From Dactylonectria macrodidyma (taxonomy: Eukaryota > Ascomycota > Sordariomycetes > Hypocreales > Nectriaceae), in assembly GCA_020744425.1 (NCBI GenBank), contig JAGMUV010000038.1, positions 310,001-374,000 of the forward strand: a stretch of DNA of 64,000 bases, given 5' to 3'. The notes beneath the pieces were generated by a model. It had not been told where the DNA came from. It ran no database searches and saw only the letters and a program-made list of their open reading frames with translations. Within the stretch, counting starts at the first letter, position 1. Each line of letters begins with the position of its first letter. Shown here in pieces: positions 12,075-21,236 of the stretch. A program made the position numbers and the translations under genes.

Positions 12075-12442
12075 TCGTTAGATAGAATTCTGAGGGAGCA
12101 ATGAGAAAATGGGTTGCTTGTCCGAGTTATGTAAGCAGATTACGATTGCGTGGATTCATTTCCACAAATGTGGAAATGGATGGATGGATGGATTTTATTT
12201 CGCCCGGGGGGACACACCCCAGAGGGCCTTTGCGCTAAGCTATTTTCGTTTCGTACGGTTCTTCCATAATCACCCGAAGCCCCACAATTTCACTTTACTG
12301 GCTGGTCCAATCTGATGTATATGCAGTGACAGGCCTGCTTGAAGGCCAATTTCTCCAAGTGTTCAGCATCCTATCCTCAGCAGCTGAAGCACGGTCTGCC
12401 AAAATGAGACTGTATGACGTTAGTAGGATTCAATCTGAATAG

Positions 12443-15400
12443 TTAGTGTGCCTGAGGCTTCTGGTCCATGTCAAGCCTCCCCGTTGCAATGGCAAATTTG
12501 ATCGTCGCCCGTACTGCCCGCATGTCTGGCGCCCATTTGTCACCGTCAGACGCCGCCTTTCCTCCCAGGAAGTATGATAGGTTTCCCATCTTCGTCTGTG
12601 AACATCGCAACATGCCTTCCCGTTGCGCGGTCCATTTTGCGCAGCGGAATAGGAAGTGTTCCACTGTCTCTGATGCTAGCCCGCATTCGCAAGTGTCCGA
12701 TTCCATCGTTCCTATCTTGCACAGAAAGCTGTTAAGTCTCACCATTCCGGTGCGGAGCTGTGATAGTACGTCTGCTTCCTTCCTCTTCAGCGAGTCATAT
12801 AGAGTACGGGTATGCTTGCCTGGCAGTGCCGTATCTATCTGCTTCGAGTATTTCCCGACTCTTTCTGGTAGTGTTCTTGTTTGCTGCTGCTTGGTTATCG
12901 CTAGTCTTATCCTTGTGGATCTTGCTAGATGCGGTGGCACATCTGGTCTGCATTCTCCTTCTGTGGCCTTCCGCGCTGCTGCTTTGGCTTTTGGTCCCAG
13001 CGCGAAATCCTCTTCTCCTGCTGGAACCCACAACATCCGGAGAGAGTGGCCCTCGTCTTCGAGACGCTTGATATGGTCGTATATTTGCCGTATGATTTGT
13101 TGGCCGGATTGTTGTCGTGGCCGCCGTATGGCTTCTAGTGCGGAGCGGCTGCTCGTCATGACAGTCATATCCCGCCGGCAGAGTCCAGACGGCATACATC
13201 TCAATACCATCTCTATAGCTCCCAGCTCGGCGATGTATAGGTTCAGCTCCTCCGTCAACCCGAGAGTGATGGAGTAGCTGGCCACTACCTCGTCATCGTT
13301 GTTGATCGCCGTATCTTGTACGACACCTCCCATGCCTACCATGCCCCTTCTCTGCGAGGAGCAGGTGGCCATGACTATGCCATCCACCCTCTTTGCTTCT
13401 TCCACCGCTCTCTCCCGGTCAGGGTCGCACAACACCGGGATACGGTCTCTCCATGGCGGTAACGCGTACTCCCGAATGATCTCCATTCGTTCAGTGGCTG
13501 TTTCCCCTTGTACTTGAGCAATCCTCTGCATCGGCGATACGAATCGGCGACACACTTTCACTTTCAGTGTCGCCAACGGGTGTGTCCTGGGAAGGGTCCG
13601 GAGGTTGATCCAAAACCTTGTTGCCGCTTGCGCATGCCGTTCTTGCACCGGTTGGATGCTAGCTTCGGCCTCGGCCACCGCTGTTGCCACGGTCCGGAAA
13701 GCTCCCGTGATCGCCTGTGCTCCAACCATCTGTGCTTTGTCCAGCCAAGCGGCTTCTCTAATGCCGCATGAATGCGCCCACACGCTAGACGCATAGTCCA
13801 TGGTGGGAGCCACTGTTGCTACGAACAGTTGTCTCGCCGTCCGCGGTGACAACATTTTCAGTCTTTTCAAACACATAGCGGCCGAGAGCCCCTTTGCGGC
13901 AGCTTTAGCTATGTGTTCCTTGTATCGTAGTTTCGCGTCCATGACCACTCCCAGGATCTTGGCGCTGGTCTTGGGCTTGACTACTTTTCCTTTGATCATG
14001 AACGGTTTGTCGCTGGTACGCGCGGCGTTTCGCGTGAAATGCACGATGGCCGTTTTGTCTCCGTTAAACGTCGCACCGCTCCGTCTTTCCCAGCCCAGTG
14101 CTTCGTCTATAATTGATTGGATGCCGGCTCGATTCTCCTCCGCTGTTGGTCCCACCACCCAGGCTGAGTAGTCGTCCACGAATGCCATCGAGCCACCTCT
14201 TGCGTTGATTCTTCTCTGCACCAAATCTGCATTGAAGAACAGGAACAACACCGGCGACAGCGGTGATCCTTGCGGGAGACCTGCCTGTGGCAACTCCCGT
14301 AGCTGTGACGTGTGCCCATTTACCACCACGGTGGCCATTCGTCCAGAGCAGAAGGCGTCAATCCATCTCACCAGTCCACCAGGTATGCCTCTCGCCTTCA
14401 GCCTCTCCAGTAGTCGTTCTTTGAACACTCCATTGTAAGCGCCTTTGACGTCGAAACTGATCAGACTGAGCACCCTGCCGGCCCTCCATGCCTTATAGAT
14501 CTGCTCCTGCAGCAGTATCAGTGCTTGTTCGGCTGACCTTCGCTTCCTTGCCCCGAAGTGGTTTGCGGGCAGCAATCCATAGCTTTCCACTACATAGGAT
14601 ATCCGCTCTGCAACGACTGCCTCGAGTATCTTGCCCAGTGTTGACAGCAGCGATATCGGTCTCCATGCCTTGGCCACTGTGTAGTCTCCCTTGTCTGCTT
14701 TCTTTAGCGGGATGATCTTCGCGCTCCTCCACTGGTGGGGTACCACACCATCCCTGAGGGATGTGTCGAAGAGGTGCAAGACACGGTATCTAACCACTGG
14801 CCAAAGCTGTTTCCACACCATTGCTGGCAGACCATCCTCTCCAGGCGCTTTCCAAGGTTTCGCTGCTATCACTTTTTCTTCAACTTCCTCCATGGTGAGG
14901 TCTGGCATGTGCACTTCCGTCCGTTGCGGTCGGTCGCCTTCATCTTCAATCCTGGCCGGCAACGGCGGGAAGAACGTGCTGAATAGCTCCTCTGCCTGCT
15001 CCACCCTATCTACAGTGGTGGAGCCGTCTTGTCTCTTCAAAGGGGGCACCCTATCGTCCATGATGTCCTTTCCAGGTTTCAAATACTTGGCTGCCTTCCA
15101 TATGTTGACATCTTCTGCTAGGAACTCGTCCCAGTGCAGTTTCTTCTGTTTCCGAATGGCATCATGGTACTCCTTGGATGCTTCCTTGGCCCGTCCTTCC
15201 AGGTCGGGCCTCACCTGACCTGCTCGCCGCTGTGCCCTAGCCTGATTCCGCCAGAACGTGTACACCCGCCGAAGTCTCGTCAAATCCTTCGTCCACCAGC
15301 GCTTCGCGTACGGTACTGGTTGTGCTCGGGGCGTCAGCTCGTGGATCGCCTCGAGGATGACCCTCATTAACTGGTCTGTCTGTTCCTGCACGCCGACTGT

Positions 15401-16222
15401 CCAGGGAAGCTCTTGGAGATTGTCCTCCACTTTGGCTCTAATTGCTGTCCATGGTGCATTCTTGAACAACAGTCTTTCCGTGACAATCCGATCAGGCCTC
15501 GCGAGATCGAACGTCGTTTGGATCGCCCGGTGGTCCGATCCGTGTTCTGTCGGGTGTATGGAGCACGTCACCATTTCGTCTGCCACCTCCGCCGTCGCCA
15601 GCACCAGGTCGATTGTGCTTTCCTTGTCGGGGCCTTGCCATGTCTTTGTGCCTCTCGGGAGGAGGCTGCAAAGACCGTGTTCGTTCATGAGGTCGATGAT
15701 CGGTTCGGCCTCGCCTTGCCTTGCTAAGGCCACGTCGTCTCCTCCCCATAGCCGGTCGTGTTGGTTAAAATCTCCGGCCAGTATGACGTCCACCGCCATC
15801 CCTGCCCTGCTCCTGAGGTCGAGGATCACCTGGTGCAGGGTATGGCATGTATTTCGAAGAGCCTGGGGCTTGCGTCCCGGCACATACACTGACACAACCA
15901 ACATTATTCGGTCCGGAAGTCGTATGGCTGCTGCTGTCAAGTCCGGGGACTGTATTGGTACTTGGTTGACCTCCAAGTCCCTATTCACCCACAACATGCT
16001 CCGGATCGGCCATCTGCCATCTCTCCAAATCGTAGGGACCATTTTAATCCATCTGGGATGCCCCATAGGGACTGTTAATAGTTTGCCGTCACTTTTCCAT
16101 GCTGGTGGTTCTTGGACCGCCACAACTGCAAAATCTTGGGGTCGCGTATCGTTCATTAGGCTCTCATGTACCGTGTCCTGTTTTCTTACATTCAGTTGAA
16201 TTACCTGGAATATCCTACTCAT
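12443..16222 (-). CDS. LINE-1 ORF2: endonuclease, reverse transcriptase, RNase H
   Basis: A 1259-aa polyprotein. The start at 16222 is chosen because ATGAGTAG overlaps the ORF1 stop and is conserved in LINE-2; the frame is open further upstream but inside ORF1. Order: an APE-type endonuclease from IQLNVRKQ through AVQEPPAW and SDHRAI (about 1-230); reverse transcriptase with the AFVDDY catalytic box near residue 680; RNase H near 945-1090; and a C-terminal CHC finger [17 protein letters not shown] near 1180. The protein nicks the target and primes cDNA synthesis there. RNase H after RT fits the Tad1/I group. No stop or frameshift interrupts it. Confidence 0.92.
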   Translation of the reverse strand: MSRIFQVIQLNVRKQDTVHESLMNDTRPQDFAVVAVQEPPAWKSDGKLLTVPMGHPRWIKMVPTIWRDGRWPIRSMLWVNRDLEVNQVPIQSPDLTAAAIRLPDRIMLVVSVYVPGRKPQALRNTCHTLHQVILDLRSRAGMAVDVILAGDFNQHDRLWGGDDVALARQGEAEPIIDLMNEHGLCSLLPRGTKTWQGPDKESTIDLVLATAEVADEMVTCSIHPTEHGSDHRAIQTTFDLARPDRIVTERLLFKNAPWTAIRAKVEDNLQELPWTVGVQEQTDQLMRVILEAIHELTPRAQPVPYAKRWWTKDLTRLRRVYTFWRNQARAQRRAGQVRPDLEGRAKEASKEYHDAIRKQKKLHWDEFLAEDVNIWKAAKYLKPGKDIMDDRVPPLKRQDGSTTVDRVEQAEELFSTFFPPLPARIEDEGDRPQRTEVHMPDLTMEEVEEKVIAAKPWKAPGEDGLPAMVWKQLWPVVRYRVLHLFDTSLRDGVVPHQWRSAKIIPLKKADKGDYTVAKAWRPISLLSTLGKILEAVVAERISYVVESYGLLPANHFGARKRRSAEQALILLQEQIYKAWRAGRVLSLISFDVKGAYNGVFKERLLERLKARGIPGGLVRWIDAFCSGRMATVVVNGHTSQLRELPQAGLPQGSPLSPVLFLFFNADLVQRRINARGGSMAFVDDYSAWVVGPTAEENRAGIQSIIDEALGWERRSGATFNGDKTAIVHFTRNAARTSDKPFMIKGKVVKPKTSAKILGVVMDAKLRYKEHIAKAAAKGLSAAMCLKRLKMLSPRTARQLFVATVAPTMDYASSVWAHSCGIREAAWLDKAQMVGAQAITGAFRTVATAVAEAEASIQPVQERHAQAATRFWINLRTLPRTHPLATLKVKVCRRFVSPMQRIAQVQGETATERMEIIREYALPPWRDRIPVLCDPDRERAVEEAKRVDGIVMATCSSQRRGMVGMGGVVQDTAINNDDEVVASYSITLGLTEELNLYIAELGAIEMVLRCMPSGLCRRDMTVMTSSRSALEAIRRPRQQSGQQIIRQIYDHIKRLEDEGHSLRMLWVPAGEEDFALGPKAKAAARKATEGECRPDVPPHLARSTRIRLAITKQQQTRTLPERVGKYSKQIDTALPGKHTRTLYDSLKRKEADVLSQLRTGMVRLNSFLCKIGTMESDTCECGLASETVEHFLFRCAKWTAQREGMLRCSQTKMGNLSYFLGGKAASDGDKWAPDMRAVRATIKFAIATGRLDMDQKPQAH

Positions 16223-17525
16223 GCCGAGTAGGGTAGAGTTTCGGGCAGCTTCGACTGAACGACTCGTGCGGTCCACCACAGGGTACGCACTTGGGTACCT
16301 GCGTCTGGCACTCACTATGATGGTGGCCTTCGGCAGCGCACCTCGCACATACCCGATTCTTGCTGCACGAGAAAGCCTTGTGGCCGAGCTCCTGGCAGTT
16401 ATAGCATTGTATCGGTCCGGTTCTCCGCTCGAACATGCTGGTATAAGCCGATTCACCGGCTGCAAGGAAGTAGCGTTCCTGTAAGAGTCTCCTGGCATCA
16501 CTGTTTTTGGTGAGGTATACCACCATGGATCCATATGCCTTTGCGTTATCCCTGCGACTCAACCAGGCCATCTTGGCAATCTGGACTTCATTCTCTTGGC
16601 CCAAGGCTTCCATTGCTCCAGGAAGGACCTTGCCTTCCTGGTCGAGAACGGCGGTACGGTTGATATTGTCAACTTTGACTGGGTACAGTTGGTCACGAAG
16701 GACTCTCGCACCTGGAGCCTTCTTGACCTCAATAATGGTCTTGATCTTCTTCAGTTCTTCCTCGTTCCTACCGATGACCCTCAGGCGGTTGGCATTTCGT
16801 CCATCTCTGGTCACTGCAACACATCGCCAACTAGGTTGGTCGCTAGATGTTCGCATTTCCTGTTCAATGGTCCTGCGAAGCACTGCTGGTGTAGTATCTC
16901 CGATATGATCCTCGGGCACCCTGGATGTGTCTACCGTGCAGAACACCGGTTCCGGGGTTGCCGATCGAACCGTGGATGGGGTTTGAGTGGTAATACTAAT
17001 AGGCGTCATCCTGGCAGCATCTGCATATGTCTGACTAGGCGATCTTGCTGCATGAGCATTGGTCAAGGTGTCCAGCTGTAGCCGGGTCTGCTCCAACTCG
17101 CTGCAAACCAGGGTGAGCTGCTCTCGAGCCTGTGACAATTCTTGCGCCATCTGGGCCGTGGTCCTAGTGACTTCCTCAGCCATGCGGTCGCTAAGTTTTG
17201 TAAACTCGAGCTGAAACTCTGCCTTCATTGCTTCCATTCTTTGATTGAAATCCTGTTCCAGGAGTCGTTTCAAACCCTGGATCGCCTCGGTCATGCTGCC
17301 AGCTGCCTTAGGCGTGGTTCTTTTCTTAGTTCGCGTATGACTCAGAGCTCCCTCGCTGCTCTCCTCCTCCTGCCATTCCATATCGCCTTTTTGCTGCTCG
17401 GACTCTAATGCCCTCGTCGTTCTGGTCCTTTTACGCAGGGGACGATGATATCCCCCGCCCGGAACATCCGGTTCGCCTTCCATGACGACAATGACGTCTG
17501 AAGCGGGGTTCGTAACGCCAGACAT
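16215..17525 (-). CDS. LINE-1 ORF1: gag-like RNA-binding protein
   Basis: 436 aa. The N-terminal half is rich in charged residues with a predicted coiled coil (about 70-170). The C-terminus carries three Cys-His knuckles in a row: CYNCQELGHKAFSC, CARCAAEGHHHSEC and CVPCGGPHESFSRSC. This is the usual ORF1p of Tad-like LINEs, binding the element RNA and forming the ribonucleoprotein. It ends LYPTRHE, and its stop codon lies within the ATGAGTAG that starts ORF2, suggesting termination-reinitiation. Confidence 0.92.
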   Translation of the reverse strand: MSGVTNPASDVIVVMEGEPDVPGGGYHRPLRKRTRTTRALESEQQKGDMEWQEEESSEGALSHTRTKKRTTPKAAGSMTEAIQGLKRLLEQDFNQRMEAMKAEFQLEFTKLSDRMAEEVTRTTAQMAQELSQAREQLTLVCSELEQTRLQLDTLTNAHAARSPSQTYADAARMTPISITTQTPSTVRSATPEPVFCTVDTSRVPEDHIGDTTPAVLRRTIEQEMRTSSDQPSWRCVAVTRDGRNANRLRVIGRNEEELKKIKTIIEVKKAPGARVLRDQLYPVKVDNINRTAVLDQEGKVLPGAMEALGQENEVQIAKMAWLSRRDNAKAYGSMVVYLTKNSDARRLLQERYFLAAGESAYTSMFERRTGPIQCYNCQELGHKAFSCSKNRVCARCAAEGHHHSECQTQVPKCVPCGGPHESFSRSCPKLYPTRHE

Positions 17526-17868
17526 CCACCAAAGGCCTGAATCTCCGCCAAGCGGCTACCGGGTAGGTATTTCAAAAGTTATAAAGAAGATAAATAACGA
17601 GATTTCCGTAAGAAGGGTTGAATTCGTGGAGAAAAAATCCTTCGAGAGACTCTGGGATGCTTTGATGGAGAACCAGCAGAAAGCGACAAAGGTGATTAGC
17701 GATCAGCCGGAGATGATCCGACAACTCCAGCAGGAGCAAAATGTGGAAATGGATCCATATGGATCCATATCCATCCATTCCACCTGGCGATTATTAGTCA
17801 GCATCCATATCCACGCCATATTTCCGAATGTGTCGTGGAGTGTCATGGATTTCAACCCTGCTCTGAGG

Positions 17869-17945
17869 GGGGGCAACACCCAACCGCTATCACTGCATAC
17901 GACAACTTCGAACAGATGGAGCATGTCAAGGCTTCAGATAATGCA
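17869..17945 (+). pseudogene. DUF6589-type fragment downstream of the hAT insertion
   Basis: The translation contains TAITAYDNFEQMEHVK, the part of the DUF6589 family that follows the piece ending at 11140. It is cut off after about 25 residues and joins sequence belonging to a RecQ-like helicase on the other strand. Confidence 0.65.
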
Positions 17946-17949
17946 AGCT

Positions 17950-18415
17950 CTGGACCGAGAAGAACTGCAGAATCAGCATGTAGTTCCTAGTTCTTCAGGG
18001 CTTGCGCTCACCATGAGTGTAAGTACCATTCCTGATGTCTTCAAGCAATGCTGGCGAGTTCGTGGTTGCGTTGAGAATGCATGGATTGCAACCTGGAATC
18101 TTAGATATTGATCTGGCCTGCATAAAACATGTCTGGTAAGCTATCCCAATAATTAGCTATCAAGAATAGGTAGACTGACCTGGTCCTCTTCTAGGAGGGT
18201 CAGCGGCATAATCATGATGCAGATTCCACCGCTTAGAGCTGGAACTGCCTGAAAGACGACACTCTTGCCCCAGCCAGTAGGCGCAATCAGATTAGATCTT
18301 TCTGATCCACCACGAGCTTGTATACCGCCTCCACTTGTCCAGGTCGCGGCCTGAACCCTACTGTACTTTCAATTCTCGATGCCAATTGCGTCCTATCCAT
18401 GGCCAAGGTGGCAAT
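17950..18415 (-). pseudogene. RecQ-like helicase fragment
   Basis: Read on the minus strand this gives GFRPRPGQVEAVYKLVV, then the P-loop IAPTGWGKSVVFQAVP, SGGICIMIMPLTLLEEDQ and, after a possible 47-nt intron (18133-18179), IPGCNPCILNATTNSP..IRNGTYTH. These are motifs 0, I and Ia of fungal RecQ-type DEAH helicases. At least one frameshift lies near the P-loop, and the helicase C-terminal half is missing. It was probably captured or left by a mobile or subtelomeric element. Confidence 0.7.
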
Positions 18416-18526
18416 TTGACCTAGACGCGACCTGGCCGGATGGAATCGTCAGTTGGAGCTTGCCAGAGAGTTAAAATACGTCTGGGGAATCGTACATATA
18501 ATCGCAAGACGCCGTTCATGGAAGTA

Positions 18527-20466
18527 AGTCGCCCACCCTAGTTTTGGCCCACCCCTGGCTTTGGCCCGCTCTATTTAGCCTACATCGCACAACTGGTACA
18601 TCGACGTAACTAGGTCGCAACAAAGTCAAATTAAATGGTAAAAATACAAGGAAAATCGCATTTGGCGCTCTTTAGTCGCTTTCTTCGTCTGCACTTGAAT
18701 CTCGCTCCATATAGCGTTTTGTTGGTCGCCGATTGCGTCCCGACCGTCGAGCCAGTGCCGGCTCCTCTTCCGACTCAGAGCTACTCTCCCCCCCCACGAT
18801 AATGACCTCTTGTACCGCATTTCTTGCCTTCCGAACACGCTGTTGAGGCTCTCGATTAGCTTGCGCAAGTATCTGCGCAAGGCTTGCAAAGCGCTCGTTC
18901 GGATCTTGGACGATTTTGCGACGTTTAGGCGGTTTTGCCTGGGCGAGTTGCACCCGCAAGCGTTCGATCTCACGGTCCCTTAGTATAACCTCCATCGCAA
19001 CCTTATCCAACGCCGCAGCGGCTTTTCGAATAGACAGTCGTGAAGTGGGAGAGCCGCTCTTCTCAGCAAATAGCTTTACGACGTCGCCGCCGCGTTTTGG
19101 TGTTGAAATATCCGAGGTGACACGTAGTGGTATAGCTGGCCGTTTAGCCACCACGACCCATCGAGAATTTAGAGGTTTGGCTACGTTTTTAGGGTATAAG
19201 CCTGTCGCCTTCCACCCGGATTGAACGTTTTCCTTTCGAAGACCAATTTCTCGAGCTTTCGCATAAAATTCGAGAAAGTTTGCCTTTCCAACCTTTGTCG
19301 TATCTGTCAAAGCCGTATGCTCGCCAACTAGCCTACGATAGGCCGTTTTTAAACTGGAAAAGCAGCCGAGATCCAAGGGCTGGAGGACATGGGAAGTATG
19401 AGCAGGGAAAAAGAGTAAGTGAACGTTGTTTAGGTAACACATAGTCATAAATTCGTCCGAGGTATGACTGCCGTGACCGTCGACGATAAGTAGGCGACTA
19501 TCGGCTGGGTTCTCAGGTTGCGTTTGGGGTAAAAACACCTTCCCTAGCCACTCGACAGCAATATCATTGCTTGTCCACCCGTTTTCCGAAAAGGTAACAT
19601 GCCAGCCAGGATGCTTAGCTAGGAAATCCTTCTTGAACCATTGTTCTTGGATACTTTTGGCCTTGAAGATGACCAGGGGGTTCAAAGCGACCCCGAGCGC
19701 CGAGATGCACTCCACGATAGACGTCCAAGTCCGGGCATTTATCGTTTTGACTGGTACCGCGTTAGGATTCTCCTGCGAGGAGCCGATAACAAGCCCGTTA
19801 ATGCCTTGGCCCTCCATAATGCCGCCCTCGTCGGCGTTGTACCTCCGCCGGGGAGGGATCCAGCTCACAGTCTCGTATAGGTTGAACAAGTGCCTGATAT
19901 TATCCGGAGTGGCCGCATTTATACGTTTCCAGTCAGTTCGACGGCCTAACTTTGTCTTGACGGCTAAATGGCGCTCCACGAAGTGACTGGACCACTTCCT
20001 CCCTAGGGGCTTGTGGTCACCTTGTTGTTTAAGCACGCTGCTAGCGATTGCTCGCACTTGTGCGTGTGTTGGCGCGTAACCGAGGGCCTCCTGCCGCAAA
20101 ATCCATTGCTTAAGATGTTCTTCCTGATTGGCTGTGAGCCGCTGCTGGTCGTCGTGTGCCGTACGTTGAGGTTGGGCACCATTAAGGCGGGCGCGAAGTG
20201 TCCCTCTTGGTACTCCATGGCGTGTGGCAGCGGTCCTGACGGCAACACCATTCCTGACGTCCACGATGGCGTTTTGTAGGTCCTGCTCTGTATATTCAGG
20301 CATTTCGAACACGGAGAGGAAAATACAAAAGAAAGTAAGTCAATTGGTGAAAAATCCGATTTTTAACAATTTATTGTAGGTGGTAGCGCGGATCTGACGC
20401 GTGCGGCGGAGCGCGTTTTTGGGGTGGGCCAAAGCCAGGGGTGGGCCATAACTAGGGTGGGCGACT
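18527..20466 (-). mobile_element. pogo/Fot-like DNA transposon, intact
   Basis: Both ends carry TIRs of about 41 bp with few mismatches, beginning AGTCGCCCACCCTAG on the left and its inverted copy on the right. The flanks are TA (18525-18526 and 20467-20468), the Tc1/mariner-pogo target. The total of 1940 bp encloses one intact transposase frame. Confidence 0.92.
18672..20312 (-). CDS. pogo-like transposase
   Basis: 546 aa (a start at M4, MPEYTEQDL, is equally possible). The N-terminus has a psq-type helix-turn-helix (AVRTAATRHGVPRGTLRARL) followed by a CENP-B-type HTH (QWILRQEALGYAPTH..GRKWSSHFVERH). The DDE_1 catalytic core shows three Asp motifs: YNADEGG, LLIVDGHGSH and LQPLDLGCFSSLK. The first motif has NADEGG where NxDETG is usual. 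The C-terminus is an Arg/Lys block and an acidic Ser/Glu tail. It cuts and pastes the element at TA sites. The frame is intact, so activity is possible. Confidence 0.92.
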   Translation of the reverse strand: MFEMPEYTEQDLQNAIVDVRNGVAVRTAATRHGVPRGTLRARLNGAQPQRTAHDDQQRLTANQEEHLKQWILRQEALGYAPTHAQVRAIASSVLKQQGDHKPLGRKWSSHFVERHLAVKTKLGRRTDWKRINAATPDNIRHLFNLYETVSWIPPRRRYNADEGGIMEGQGINGLVIGSSQENPNAVPVKTINARTWTSIVECISALGVALNPLVIFKAKSIQEQWFKKDFLAKHPGWHVTFSENGWTSNDIAVEWLGKVFLPQTQPENPADSRLLIVDGHGSHTSDEFMTMCYLNNVHLLFFPAHTSHVLQPLDLGCFSSLKTAYRRLVGEHTALTDTTKVGKANFLEFYAKAREIGLRKENVQSGWKATGLYPKNVAKPLNSRWVVVAKRPAIPLRVTSDISTPKRGGDVVKLFAEKSGSPTSRLSIRKAAAALDKVAMEVILRDREIERLRVQLAQAKPPKRRKIVQDPNERFASLAQILAQANREPQQRVRKARNAVQEVIIVGGESSSESEEEPALARRSGRNRRPTKRYMERDSSADEESD

Positions 20467-20740
20467 TAACCACACTTCGTCGTCGACTACCAGGAGCAAG
20501 TTGCGCAGCACGCCCAGCATCGACCGCGATATCTCAACAATGAAGCATCATATCCAAATGAGACTCAATTCAATCGGTAGCTGAGACTTTATCGATCTTC
20601 CACGCACAGCTATTTTGATGTTTTCTGTTGCATTAAAGGTGATATGAGGCGTTGTAATTCTCTTGTTGAAATCGGTCCGGCGTAACAGATGGGGATACAT
20701 AATTTACAGCTGAGGACCCATACAAAATGTATGTATCCTA

Positions 20741-20846
20741 AGGGATGGGCCACCAAATTGTGCCAAAAATCTCTCAGGCCCACACACAGAACCACGTGAT
20801 CCGCGCGTCTGTTCGCTTAGTGAGTGGGTCTGAGTGCCTGAGGTAA
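20741..20846. repeat. Dispersed repeat, inverted partner of 8822-8940
   Basis: This copy includes GGGATGGGCCACCAAATTG, CAAAAATCTCTCAGGCCC and TGCCTGAGGTAAC, matching the other copy on the opposite strand. It has no coding content. Confidence 0.65.
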
Positions 20847-21236
20847 CGTGCTAAGGATTGTTGTGGCGAAGCAGGACAGATGCATGGTAGATCACCCCGA
20901 CAATGCCTTTGCCTTTCGGAACGAAAGGTTCTTTCTTCCGCGCCCTCCTTCGTAAATCTTCCGCGCCCTCCCTGTTAAGTTGTCCGGAGTAGTGTAGCGG
21001 CCTGGCTGGAAAAGGCAGCATCCCTATCTATTGCCAATTTTAAATTCCCGGGTACCGCGAACGTACGGGCTCCCGAAGCACACAGCTGGATTACTAAGTA
21101 CAGTTGGTTGAGATGTTGCGACCAGCTGTCACTTGATTGGTCGAGCAGCCCCACAATAGGAGCTCAAGCTTGCGAAACCACACGTAGGCAAAATCAACTC
21201 GAATATCCTTCGTACCATTCACGACCATCGCCCAAG

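Larger units (their letters stand above)
12182..17738 (-). mobile_element. LINE-1: full-length Tad-like non-LTR retrotransposon
   Basis: This element of about 5.56 kb carries two intact overlapping ORFs on the minus strand. It is flanked by a 16-bp duplication AAATGTGGAAATGGAT (12166-12181 and 17739-17754). The 3' end on the left is a conserved TTTATTTCGCCCGG motif followed by three GGAT units that copy the end of the target site. The 5' UTR spans 17526-17738. It sits inside the hAT element, so it is younger than that insertion. ORFs are complete and it may be active or recently active. Confidence 0.92.
11141..17860 (+). mobile_element. Non-autonomous hAT transposon carrying a nested LINE
   Basis: Ends are CAGGGTTGAAATCCATG and its inverted copy, a perfect 17-bp TIR. 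Both sides are flanked by the 8-bp duplication CTCTGAGG (11133-11140 and 17861-17868), as expected for hAT. Without the LINE (12182-17738, plus one target copy) and the 42-bp LINE stub it is only about 1.1 kb. It retains a BED-finger N-terminus and a scrap of the C-terminal dimerisation domain, so it is an internally deleted derivative. Subterminal regions are dense in ATGGATCCATAT-like palindromes, probable transposase-binding sites. Confidence 0.92.

Noticed and set aside
17482..18111. A 209-aa plus-strand frame
   Set aside because: It crosses the LINE-1 5' UTR, the hAT end and two gene fragments, so it is an accidental open frame.
3731..20960. Short segment around GAAAGGTTCTTTCTTCCG shared by 3731 and 20920
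   Set aside because: About 25 bp with a low-complexity continuation; too short to call an element.
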